Assembly (NCBI GenBank): GCA_903881065.1
Contig: CAIRRW010000394.1
Location: forward strand, 1 to 12,244
Source: an uncultured Bacteroidota bacterium
GTDB lineage: Bacteria > Bacteroidota > Bacteroidia > 2-12-FULL-35-15
Reading direction: 5' to 3'
Length of the DNA: 12,244 bases
Part shown: in pieces, positions 1-8,300 of the stretch
Position numbering within the stretch: the stretch's first letter is position 1
Layout: each line of letters begins with the position of its first letter
Program-made: the position numbers and the translations under genes
Notes under the pieces: generated by a model
What the model was told of the DNA's origin: nothing
The model's database searches: none
The model's input: only the letters and a program-made list of their open reading frames with translations

Positions 1-1
1 C

Positions 2-1813
2 GAACAATTGGCAATCCAAAAACGTATGCAGGATTCTACACTTGCATATGTAAAAGCACAGGAAGCGCTCTCCACAACTCATAAAGCAAATAAATTAACC
101 AATGCTGCTGGTGCAGCTGATTCGTCTGAAGCACTTGTTAATCTTAGTGATTCGGCAAAAGCGGCACTTAAAAAGTCGGTATATGGTAATTTTGCTGATG
201 CTTCCACCGGAGATAATAAAACAATTACTTTGGAAAATGAAGTAATGAAAGTAAATATTTCTCCAAAAGGAGGGCGTATTTCTTCTGTCGAATTAAAGAA
301 ATATAAAACATACGATGGCAAGCCTTTGATATTATTTAATGCAGATTCATCCACTCAAAAGCTCACGTTTGCTACCTATAATAAATCATTTGCTACAGAT
401 TCATTATACTTTACACCTGTTGGCGATTCGTTTATCCTGACAGGCAAAGCTTCGAAAAGCCTTGCTATGCGTTTGTATGCGGGCAGTCAAGAAAAATACA
501 TTGAATATGTTTATACACTTACCGGTGATGAATATATGATGAGTTGCAAAATAAATACAGTTGGAATGCAAAGTATAATCAATGCTTCTGCCGGTGATAT
601 TAAACTCAACTGGCAAATGAAAATTCCTACGTTAGAACATAATAAACAAAATCAGGAACGTGCATCAACAGTGTATTACAACACTACCGAGGATGGCGTA
701 GATAAAATAAGCGAAAGCAAAGAGGATACAAAATCATTTGATGGAAAAGTAAAATGGGTAGCTTTCAAACAACAGTTTTTTACGTCTGTAATAATTGCAG
801 ATAATACATTTGAAAAGCATACAGAAGTAACCACTTCAACAGAAAGAGCATCCCAAGAATATATTAAAAATTACGCATCTTCTTTTTCAATTCCATATAA
901 AGGCCAACAAAATGAATCGTTTGGTATGCGCTTTTACTTTGGCCCTAACCATTATCAAACGCTTAAAAAATATGATGTTGATTTGGAAAGGCAAATTAAT
1001 CTTGGATGGAAAATATTTGGTTGGATTAATCGTTTTTTGGTAATACCTATCTTTAATGTATTGAATAGTTTCAAATGGAATTATGGAATTATTATTCTTG
1101 TACTAACTATTATTCTTAAATTATTATTGTTGCCGATAGCATACAAAACAGTGCTTTCATCAGCAAAAATGAAAGTATTAAAACCGGAGATTGATGAGTT
1201 GAATGAGAAATATAAAGACGAAGAGCCGGTAAAAAAACAACAGGCAACAATGGCGCTTTACAAGCAGGCAGGAGTAAACCCAATGGCAGGTTGTATACCG
1301 GTATTGCTTCAGATGCCAATATTAATTGCCTTGTTCAATTTCTTCCCTGCATCTATCGAGTTACGTCAGCAAGGATTCCTTTGGGCGCATGATTTATCTT
1401 CTTACGATTCGGTTTATAACTTTGGATTCTCCGTTCCTTGGTATGGCGACCACGTGAGTTTGTTTGCTTTATTGATGACTGCTTCTACATTATTATATAC
1501 CTGGAGCAATAGCCAATTGATGGGTACTCAGCAACAAATGCCGGGTATGAAATGGATGATGTACTTGATGCCGATTATGTTCCTTGGTTTCTTGAATAAT
1601 TACTCCGCAGGATTAAGCTGGTACTACTTCCTTGCCAATATGATTACATTTGGACAGACTTGGGTGATGCAGAAATTCGTGATTGACCATGATAAATTGC
1701 ATGCAAAAATCCAAGCCAATAAAAAGAAACCTGTTACAAAGTCGAAGTTTCAGGAGCGTTTAGAACAAATGACAAAAGAGCGTCAGCAACAAACACCGGC
1801 AAAGAAAAAATAA
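2..1813 (+). CDS. yidC: Membrane protein insertase YidC, 5'-truncated by window edge
   Basis: YidC (Oxa1/Alb3 family) inserts and folds inner-membrane proteins, alone or with SecYEG. The frame is open to the left edge, so no start is assigned; the missing part should be the first transmembrane helix and a few tens of residues. Numbering from base 8: about 75-325 is the beta-sandwich periplasmic P1 domain. About 335-570 is the conserved insertase core. It has a first hydrophobic helix near 365 (YGIIILVLTIILKLLLLPIA), a charged cytoplasmic hairpin with KPEIDELNEKYKDE, the family motif QAGVNPMAGCIPVLLQMPI, and later helices around 490, 525 and 545. The end is a basic Lys/Gln-rich tail ending TPAKKK, typical of Bacteroidota and thought to contact ribosomes. 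The groove residue equivalent to E. coli Arg366 appears to be Lys (codon 1172-1174). In this phylum yidC often follows pyrG, but that region is outside the window. A strong terminator follows the stop. Confidence 0.97.
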   Translation, partial: EQLAIQKRMQDSTLAYVKAQEALSTTHKANKLTNAAGAADSSEALVNLSDSAKAALKKSVYGNFADASTGDNKTITLENEVMKVNISPKGGRISSVELKKYKTYDGKPLILFNADSSTQKLTFATYNKSFATDSLYFTPVGDSFILTGKASKSLAMRLYAGSQEKYIEYVYTLTGDEYMMSCKINTVGMQSIINASAGDIKLNWQMKIPTLEHNKQNQERASTVYYNTTEDGVDKISESKEDTKSFDGKVKWVAFKQQFFTSVIIADNTFEKHTEVTTSTERASQEYIKNYASSFSIPYKGQQNESFGMRFYFGPNHYQTLKKYDVDLERQINLGWKIFGWINRFLVIPIFNVLNSFKWNYGIIILVLTIILKLLLLPIAYKTVLSSAKMKVLKPEIDELNEKYKDEEPVKKQQATMALYKQAGVNPMAGCIPVLLQMPILIALFNFFPASIELRQQGFLWAHDLSSYDSVYNFGFSVPWYGDHVSLFALLMTASTLLYTWSNSQLMGTQQQMPGMKWMMYLMPIMFLGFLNNYSAGLSWYYFLANMITFGQTWVMQKFVIDHDKLHAKIQANKKKPVTKSKFQERLEQMTKERQQQTPAKKK

Positions 1814-1831
1814 TCGACTAAAATAATTGTT

Positions 1832-1875
1832 AACCTCTTTCAGAATTTAGATTTCTGAAAGAGGTTTTTTATTTT
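1832..1875 (+). terminator. Intrinsic terminator of yidC
   Basis: A perfect 14-bp inverted repeat starts 18 bases after the yidC stop. The left arm is AACCTCTTTCAGAA (1832-1845), the loop is 7 bases, and the right arm is TTCTGAAAGAGGTT (1853-1866), followed by a T-rich run TTTTATTTT. This is a textbook rho-independent terminator. It should separate yidC from rdgB. Part of the T-run is mirrored by the arm's A's, so it may also work in the reverse direction, but no minus-strand gene reads into it. Confidence 0.9.
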
Positions 1876-1904
1876 GGAACCAATTCAAAAAAGAAGTAAC
1901 TTTA
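1874..1904 (+). promoter_or_regulatory. Candidate Bacteroidota promoter for rdgB
   Basis: TTGG (1874-1877) is followed, 19 bases on, by TAACTTTA (1897-1904). This matches the Bacteroidota -33 (TTG) / -7 (TAnnTTTG) pattern except for the last base of the -7 box. It lies directly after the yidC terminator and about 38 bases before the rdgB start. The position is sensible, but the match is short and the region is A+T-rich, so chance is possible. Confidence 0.4.
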
Positions 1905-1941
1905 ACCGATAAAATTTATTTCTAACTTATACCTCCTCCTC

Positions 1942-2520
1942 ATGAAATTTGTATTCGCTACCAGAAATAAACACAAAGTGGCTGAAATCCAGTTACTCAT
2001 TCCAAATCCAATTCGTGTTTTAAGTTTACATGATGTACATTGTATGGAAGATATTCCGGAGACAACTCCAACAATAGAAGGCAATGCATCGCAAAAAGCT
2101 TTTTATGTTTACGAAAAATACCACCATAATTGTTTTGCCGATGATACCGGTTTGGAGATAGAAGCATTGAGTGGGAATCCAGGTGTGAGGTCGGCGAGAT
2201 ATGCAGGTGAAGATATGAATGAGGAAAATAATATCAGGAAAGTATTGAATGAAATGGACGGAATTGCCCACCGGAAAGCGCGGTTTAAAACTGTAATTTC
2301 ACTTGTTATTGATGGCAGGGAAATGCAGTTTGATGGATTGATGCACGGTTCTATTCTACATGAAAAACGCGGTTCGAATGGTTTTGGGTACGACCCGATA
2401 TTTATACCTGATGGTTATTCCCGTACCTTTGCTGAAATGGATTTAAGCGAAAAAAACAAAATATCACATCGGGCAATGGCAGTTAATAAACTTGTTGAAT
2501 ACTTGCAAAAACTTGCCTGA
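1942..2520 (+). CDS. rdgB: RdgB/HAM1 non-canonical purine NTP pyrophosphatase (dITP/XTPase)
   Basis: Cytosolic enzyme that hydrolyses dITP, ITP and XTP to the monophosphate plus pyrophosphate, keeping deaminated purines out of DNA and RNA. The 192-residue length is usual for the family. Diagnostic motifs: FATRNKHKVAEI (residues 5-16) for triphosphate binding; FADDTGLEIEAL (65-76), with the Asp67-Asp68 pair carrying the catalytic/metal acid; SGNPGVRSARYAGE (77-90); GSNGFGYDPIF (144-154) for base recognition; and SHRAMA (175-180) near the C-terminus. The ATG at 1942 is chosen because the first beta strand begins immediately after it, as in E. coli RdgB. No Shine-Dalgarno sequence is present, which is normal in this phylum. 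It is 128 bases downstream of yidC behind a terminator and 81 bases upstream of the ligase gene, so it is probably its own transcript. No key residue is missing. Confidence 0.96.
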   Translation: MKFVFATRNKHKVAEIQLLIPNPIRVLSLHDVHCMEDIPETTPTIEGNASQKAFYVYEKYHHNCFADDTGLEIEALSGNPGVRSARYAGEDMNEENNIRKVLNEMDGIAHRKARFKTVISLVIDGREMQFDGLMHGSILHEKRGSNGFGYDPIFIPDGYSRTFAEMDLSEKNKISHRAMAVNKLVEYLQKLA

Positions 2521-2539
2521 TTGCCCCACTTCAATAACT

Positions 2540-2547
2540 TACATTTG
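2540..2547 (+). promoter_or_regulatory. Candidate -7 promoter element for the tandem ligase gene
   Basis: TACATTTG matches the Bacteroidota -7 consensus TAnnTTTG exactly. It lies 54 bases before the ATG at 2602, in the spacer after rdgB. A TTG at 2521-2523 gives a 16-base gap, slightly short of the usual spacing for a -33 box. If real, the ligase is transcribed independently of rdgB. Confidence 0.45.
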
Positions 2548-2601
2548 CATTACTTTAATTGTCGAAACTCATTCCTCTTTTATTGGGAATAAAATTTATT
2601 T

Positions 2602-5307
2602 ATGAAAATAGGAATAATATTCGGAGGGTTCTCCAAGGAGCGTGAAATATCATTTGCAGGAGGAAGAACAGTGTATGATAATCTCAATAAATCATTGTTT
2701 GAGGCGGTTCCGATTTTTGTAGACAGCTTCGGAAATTTTGTTTTGCTTAACTGGGAATACGTTTATAAAGGCAGTATTCGCGACTTTTATCCTCCTGCTG
2801 AATTTATTCCTAATAAGAGAGGTGACTTCCAGATATATGCTGAGCAGATAGGTGATTTATCCGTTGCCGAACAATTAAAACTCATTAATAAAATCGGGAA
2901 AAAGATTGAACCAAATGAGTTGAAGAATTATTTTGATTTTGCTTTTTTATGTCTGCATGGCCCGTATGGAGAGGATGGCAGGATACAGGGATTGTTTGAA
3001 TATTTAAATATTCCTTATTCCGGTTCGGGGATTTTACCTTCTTCCATCGGCATTGATAAATCGGTGCAAAAGAGGCTGATGGTGAATGCAGGATTTAATA
3101 GTCCGAAGTATATTACTATTGACAGAGAAGAATTTATCAGTGGAAATTGTAAAGAACCAATTCGAAAAGCAAAGGAGGAAATTGGTTTCCCGATGGTGGT
3201 GAAACCCGCTAATCAAGGGTCATCTATTGGTGTTACTATTTTGCACGACAATGATGAATATAACATTGCATTGATGGGAGCAATCGGAAAAGCTTTGTTT
3301 ACCGAGTGGATAGATGCGAATGACTGGAAAAAATCATCCTCTGAAGACAAGACAAGTTTAATACGATTAATGGCTGATATTCGCGAAGGCATTGGAATGC
3401 CTCTATTAGTTTGGACTTCAGCGTATCCTGAAAAGAAAACAATTTATCATCCTGCAGATTTAATTGAGTATCTGGATTCTCTTTTTGAAAATGAAAAAGA
3501 AGGAGCAGTGCTCGAAGCGCTTGATGGAGAAAGCAAAGTGCTGGTGGAAGGATTTATTGAAGGCAAAGAATTTTCGTGTATTGTGGCGCAGGATGAAAAT
3601 GGAAAAGCAATAGCGTTGCCACCTACAGAGATAAGGAAGGGGAAAGAATTATTTGATTACAGGAGTAAATATTTGCCGGGATTATCAAGAAAGATTACTC
3701 CGATTGATTTGCCTAATGAGCAGATACAGGCTATCAGGAAGGAATGTGAGCGACTGTTTTATGAACTGAGTTTTGATGTATATGCGCGTATTGATGGTTT
3801 TATTTCGAAGGAAGGAAAGATATTTTTGAATGATCCGAATACAACTTCCGGTATGATGCCGAGTTCTTTTTTCTTTCATCAGGCGGCTGAGATTGGATTG
3901 AATCCTTCGCAGTTTTTAACTTATATTATCCGTCAGTCGTTGTCTCAACGGATATTTGCCAGCAAAAACAGTGGCGTGTATGATGCACTGAAGGCTGATT
4001 TGGATAAGGCAATAACCAAGGATAAAACATTATCGACAAAGAAAATAAAAGTGGCTGTTATACTTGGCGGCTATTCTTCGGAGCGACATATTTCTGTAGA
4101 TAGCGGCAGAAATATTTATGAGAAACTTGCTTCTTCGGCTAAGTACGAGCCTATTCCGGTGTTTCTGACAGGCAATGCGGACGAACATATTATGTATCAG
4201 ATTCCGATTAATATTTTGCTGAAAGATAATGCGGATGATATTAAAGATAAGATTGAGCATTATAAAGTACATGAACTGGTAAAGGAAATTATCGGTGAAT
4301 GTGCTGCCATTACCGGAAAATATGGAGCTGAGGATAATCTGGTGAAGCCGACACGAATTACTTATACTGACTTGGCGAAGATGGTAGATGCCGTATTCAT
4401 TGCGTTACACGGTCGTCCGGGTGAAGATGGTGCAGTTCAGGCAAATCTTGAAAAGGTTGGACTGCCTTACAATGGTTCGGGTGTGGCGAGTTCGCAGATT
4501 ACAATTGACAAGTATAAAACGAATGAGATTTTAAAACAAAATGGTTTTCTGGTTGCCGAACATCTTCTTATTTCGGAAGAAGAATGGCTGAATAATAAAA
4601 CTGCGGTGCTGGAAAATATAAAGAATAAAATTCATTTTCCTTTTATTGCAAAGCCTGTGGATGATGGCTGTTCGTCGGCTGTAAAGAAAATAAAAACGGT
4701 GGAAGAACTGGAAGCTTTTGCTTCTTTGATTTTCAGGAAGGATGAAGCGCTGATTGCGGATGCTGCGAATGTGCTGCATATAAAGGATAAGGAGGAGTTT
4801 CCGAGGAAAAAATGTTTATTGGTGGAGGAATTAATAAGCAAACGGGATGCAACTCATTTTCTGGAAATAACAGGCGGAATGCTTACTAAATATAATGCTA
4901 AAGGAGAAGTGGAGTATGAAGTATTTGAAGCTTCGGAAGCATTATCGGAAGGAGAGGTATTATCGCTGGAAGAAAAATTTCTGGCAGGACAAGGGCAGAA
5001 CATAACGCCGGCGCGTTATTCGGCGGATGTTACGGTGAGACAATTAATTTCTGACAAGGTGAAAAAGATATTTGGCGAAGTCGCAAAACTGCTTAATATA
5101 AACGGTTATACAAGGATTGATGCGTTTGTGCGCATATATGATTTAAGTAAAATAGAAGTTACTTTTATTGAGGTAAATTCGTTGCCGGGGATGACGCCTG
5201 CTACCTGCATCTTTCATCAGACGGCGATACAAGGTTATAAACCGTATGACTTTATTGACAGGATTCTTGAGTTTGGGTTTGAGAGGAAACGGTTGTCGGT
5301 TGATTAG
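2602..5307 (+). CDS. Tandem (fused) D-alanine--D-alanine ligase-like ATP-grasp protein
   Basis: 901 residues, about 2.5 times a normal Ddl (300-370), because it holds two full Ddl-like units. Ddl joins two D-alanines using ATP, in the cytoplasm, for the peptidoglycan stem peptide. Unit 1 (1-455): GGFSKERE (8-15), HGPYGEDG (119-126), KPANQGSSIG (201-210), VEGFIEGKE (315-323), FDYRSKY (351-357), RID (396-398), NDPNTTSGMM (410-419). Unit 2 (482-895): GGYSSERH (489-496), HGRPGEDG (603-610), KPVDDGCSSAV (684-694), VEEL (741-744), LEEKF (789-793), RID (838-840), EVNSLPGMT (857-865). The join at 456-481 is Lys-rich. Both units keep the E. coli DdlB Glu15 equivalent (Glu13, Glu494), the Lys before the omega-loop aromatic, the RID Arg and Asp, and the catalytic Asn. 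They depart from canon at different places: unit 1 has Asp411 for the metal Glu and SGMM for PGMT; unit 2 has Cys690 for Ser150 and Phe793 for Tyr216. No shift or stop interrupts the join. Substrate is uncertain; D-Ala-D-Ala is the default. Confidence 0.9.
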   Translation: MKIGIIFGGFSKEREISFAGGRTVYDNLNKSLFEAVPIFVDSFGNFVLLNWEYVYKGSIRDFYPPAEFIPNKRGDFQIYAEQIGDLSVAEQLKLINKIGKKIEPNELKNYFDFAFLCLHGPYGEDGRIQGLFEYLNIPYSGSGILPSSIGIDKSVQKRLMVNAGFNSPKYITIDREEFISGNCKEPIRKAKEEIGFPMVVKPANQGSSIGVTILHDNDEYNIALMGAIGKALFTEWIDANDWKKSSSEDKTSLIRLMADIREGIGMPLLVWTSAYPEKKTIYHPADLIEYLDSLFENEKEGAVLEALDGESKVLVEGFIEGKEFSCIVAQDENGKAIALPPTEIRKGKELFDYRSKYLPGLSRKITPIDLPNEQIQAIRKECERLFYELSFDVYARIDGFISKEGKIFLNDPNTTSGMMPSSFFFHQAAEIGLNPSQFLTYIIRQSLSQRIFASKNSGVYDALKADLDKAITKDKTLSTKKIKVAVILGGYSSERHISVDSGRNIYEKLASSAKYEPIPVFLTGNADEHIMYQIPINILLKDNADDIKDKIEHYKVHELVKEIIGECAAITGKYGAEDNLVKPTRITYTDLAKMVDAVFIALHGRPGEDGAVQANLEKVGLPYNGSGVASSQITIDKYKTNEILKQNGFLVAEHLLISEEEWLNNKTAVLENIKNKIHFPFIAKPVDDGCSSAVKKIKTVEELEAFASLIFRKDEALIADAANVLHIKDKEEFPRKKCLLVEELISKRDATHFLEITGGMLTKYNAKGEVEYEVFEASEALSEGEVLSLEEKFLAGQGQNITPARYSADVTVRQLISDKVKKIFGEVAKLLNINGYTRIDAFVRIYDLSKIEVTFIEVNSLPGMTPATCIFHQTAIQGYKPYDFIDRILEFGFERKRLSVD

Positions 5308-5308
5308 T

Positions 5309-5323
5309 TTATTGGTTCAATAA
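5309..5323. other. Weak A+T hairpin in the convergent gap
   Basis: TTATTG (5309-5314), a three-base loop, then CAATAA (5318-5323) form a 6-bp, nearly all A/T stem in the 32-base gap between the two convergent stop codons, followed by AAT repeats. It is too weak and lacks a clear T-run on either strand to be called a terminator, but it is the only paired structure visible where both transcripts must end. Confidence 0.2.
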
Positions 5324-5339
5324 TAATAATTGTTAAAAA

Positions 5340-8300
5340 TTAGTTCTGCTTTGCTTCTTCTACCGGAATCTTTTTCCCGTCCTTATAAGCAACAATAAAT
5401 GCATCAGTAAGTTCAGCCTCTAATAATTCATTTTTCATCTTGGAAGCTTCTTCATACGTCTTATAACTTCCGACAGTATAAATTGTTAATCCATTTTCGT
5501 CCTTGTGATTTTTAATTCCTTTCGAGGCAACTTTCAAAAACTTATTTGCAATATCCAATGGAACTTCATCTTTAAATGCCCCTATTTGTACTTTAAATAT
5601 TACACCTATTTCAGTTGACGGAGGGTTATTTTCAACCTTATTATTCGTTATTTCTTTCTTAGTAGAGTCGTTTTTATCGGCTATAGATTCATTAGTAATT
5701 ACAGGTTTCTCTTTTAAAATTGGCGTTTCTTGAGTTTTAGTTGTCAGCTCTTGTTTCGGTGTCTCCTTCTTTGTTGCAGTTGTTATAGGCTTATTTACAT
5801 GCTCTGTTTTTGTAGTTGGTTGTTCAGGATTAACAATAGTTTCTCCATTATTACTAATTGCAAACTTCGGCAGAGAATTAACGTTAGAACCCTTAGAAAA
5901 AGTAACATTGTCCTGTTCTTCTAATTGTTTCGCATCCGCTAATGATATCCTTTTCCCATTATAATATGCTGTTACAAAAGCATCTTTAATTCCGGTTTCA
6001 ATTAAAATGTTTTTTGCTTCCACAGCCCTCGCTGTATTATTGAAAATACCAACGTTATATCTCAAGTTCCCATTTGGCGCTGTTTCTGTGTATAGCGACG
6101 TAACATTATATAATTTAACAGATGAAACTGGTTGCGAAAACACACCAACTTGAACAGTATAAAATAATCCACCACCTATTGCAGAAATATTTGTTGCTGG
6201 AGCAATTTCATTTATCTCTTTATTGTTTGCCGATAATTGGTTGTTATTCTCAGGATTCCCATTGTTTGCTATTGTTTCTGGAGTTTCCGTAGTATCGTTG
6301 TTTTTTCCCTTTGCAGGTTTCTGCGTAATTGAATATTTAAAGGCATTCATGGAGATTGCCTGACTCATTGGAATACGTTTGCCATTAAGGAATGCTACAA
6401 CAAAGGCATCTTTATAACCAAAATCACGAATTTGATTCTTTGCAAAGTCAGCAGTAGCAAACTTAACAAAAACACCTGCCGTATATCTTGTAAAGCCTTG
6501 TACCGTAGTTTCTCCTGTAATTGGAGTAATACCTTTAAATAAATCCTGAGGAATAGGTTTCTTGAACGCTCCTATCTGAACCTTGAAGACTAAACCTTCC
6601 GGTAATTTTTCATTTACAGGAATAGGTTTCTTAGCTGAATAAACAGGCGTTGCTTTCTTTTCAAAAGATTCGTTTGGAGCTAAAATAAATGTTGTGGTTT
6701 TATTAATTAAAACCGGGTTTGTTGTTGATGCTGTTGTTTCATTGGAAACAGGAACTGGATTATTATCATTCTTGATTTTACTTGCAGCAACATCTAATAA
6801 TGAATCTTTATTTGCAGTGCTTATTCCTGCGTTTCCTGTTGTTTCGTTTTTAACAATAATACTCGTATTGGTGGTAGTGGGTTTTACAGTTTCTTTATTA
6901 TTGTTTACATTAACAGTATTTGCATTATTCGTTGTTTTGCTTGTATTATCATTATTCGCAACTGCAACACTATTGTTAACATTTGATTTTGTTGAATCAT
7001 TTACATTCGGTTGAACTGATGTTGTAATTGCTGGATTTGTTTTATTTATAGCTTGGTCAGACTTCTCTGTCTTATTGTTTGCTACCGCCTCCTTATTAGA
7101 ATCCGGTGTATTATTTGTTTTTACTTTGTTCTTGTTATTTGGATTACTATATGAATTTACATTAGTGGTAGATGCTACAAAATTCGGGTTATATTTCTTA
7201 TAAATAGTAATTGCTTTCTTTTGTTTTTCCAAAGCAAGCGTTTCATTTGTATTGGCATCAGTCAATGCTGATTCTTTTTCATAATCTGATTTATATGCAT
7301 CTGCTTCCTTGCGTATCTTTTGTGCTTTATCAAAATAAATTTTCGACTCATCGTTCAGCATATCAGCCACCGAAATATCATCCGCTCTATTGTTTTTAGA
7401 TAGATTGGCAAGCTGGTCTATCTCATTCTGATTACTCTTGTATTCTAATATATTTGCATCTGCCACCACTATACCTGCTTCTGCTTTTTTGCTTTCTGCC
7501 TGTTTGGTCAACGCTTTAGCCTGTTCATTCAATGAAACTTTAGTTTCCGTATTTTTTTCAGTTGCAGCCTTTGTTTTTAAGTCATTCGCCTGGCTTGTTA
7601 AATCTTGAACTTGTTTGTTTATTACATCTGCTTTTGCAGCTTGTTCTAAAGCTTTCGGAGAACTATAAATTGATTGTTTTTCCTTTGTTGAAGTTTTGTT
7701 TGTGGTATTTGCTACTGCTGTCGAATCCTTTTCAAGAGCACCATTATTTTTGGAAATAGGTTGAATGTTGTTTGTTAATGGTTGCGTATTCACTGTCTTA
7801 GATTTTGAAGAATCAGCAGTTGAATTCTTCACAGTAGAATTTGAGAGTACTTTGTTAGTATTGTTTTCCGTATTTGAAGCTACAGCATTCTGTTGCTTCT
7901 TCAAAGTAGTTACTTTAGCTATGCTTTCATCCGATTGTTTTTTTAATTCCTTTGATTGTTGTTCAGCATCTTTTATATTTTTTGCAACGGTTTTCTTTTG
8001 TTCAGTATCTTTTATTTTCTTCAGTGCTTCTTTCTGTGATGCTACCATACTGTCAATCTTAGTATTCCAGCTTTTCAATAAATCTGATTTTGTTTGTTCT
8101 CTCTCTATTTCATTCGTTATTCTATCAGCGTTAGTTACAGCCTCCTTGTATTTTTTATTGACTGTCTGAAACGAATCACCAGAAGGAATTTTAATAGTAG
8201 AGCTTGCCGTTTTATTACTTTTTGCAGTATCACTTGAATTGTTAACTGCTGATTTGTTATCTGTGATCGGTTGCTTATTCTCATTCGAAGCAATGGAATT

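Noticed and set aside
79..354. Minus-strand open frame of 91 codons inside yidC, and similar short ones inside rdgB and the ligase gene
   Set aside because: They lie wholly antisense to clear family members and have no recognisable motifs.
5309..5340. Bidirectional terminator between the convergent genes
   Set aside because: Only a 6-bp, nearly all A/T stem exists, with no proper T-run; kept only as a weak structural note.
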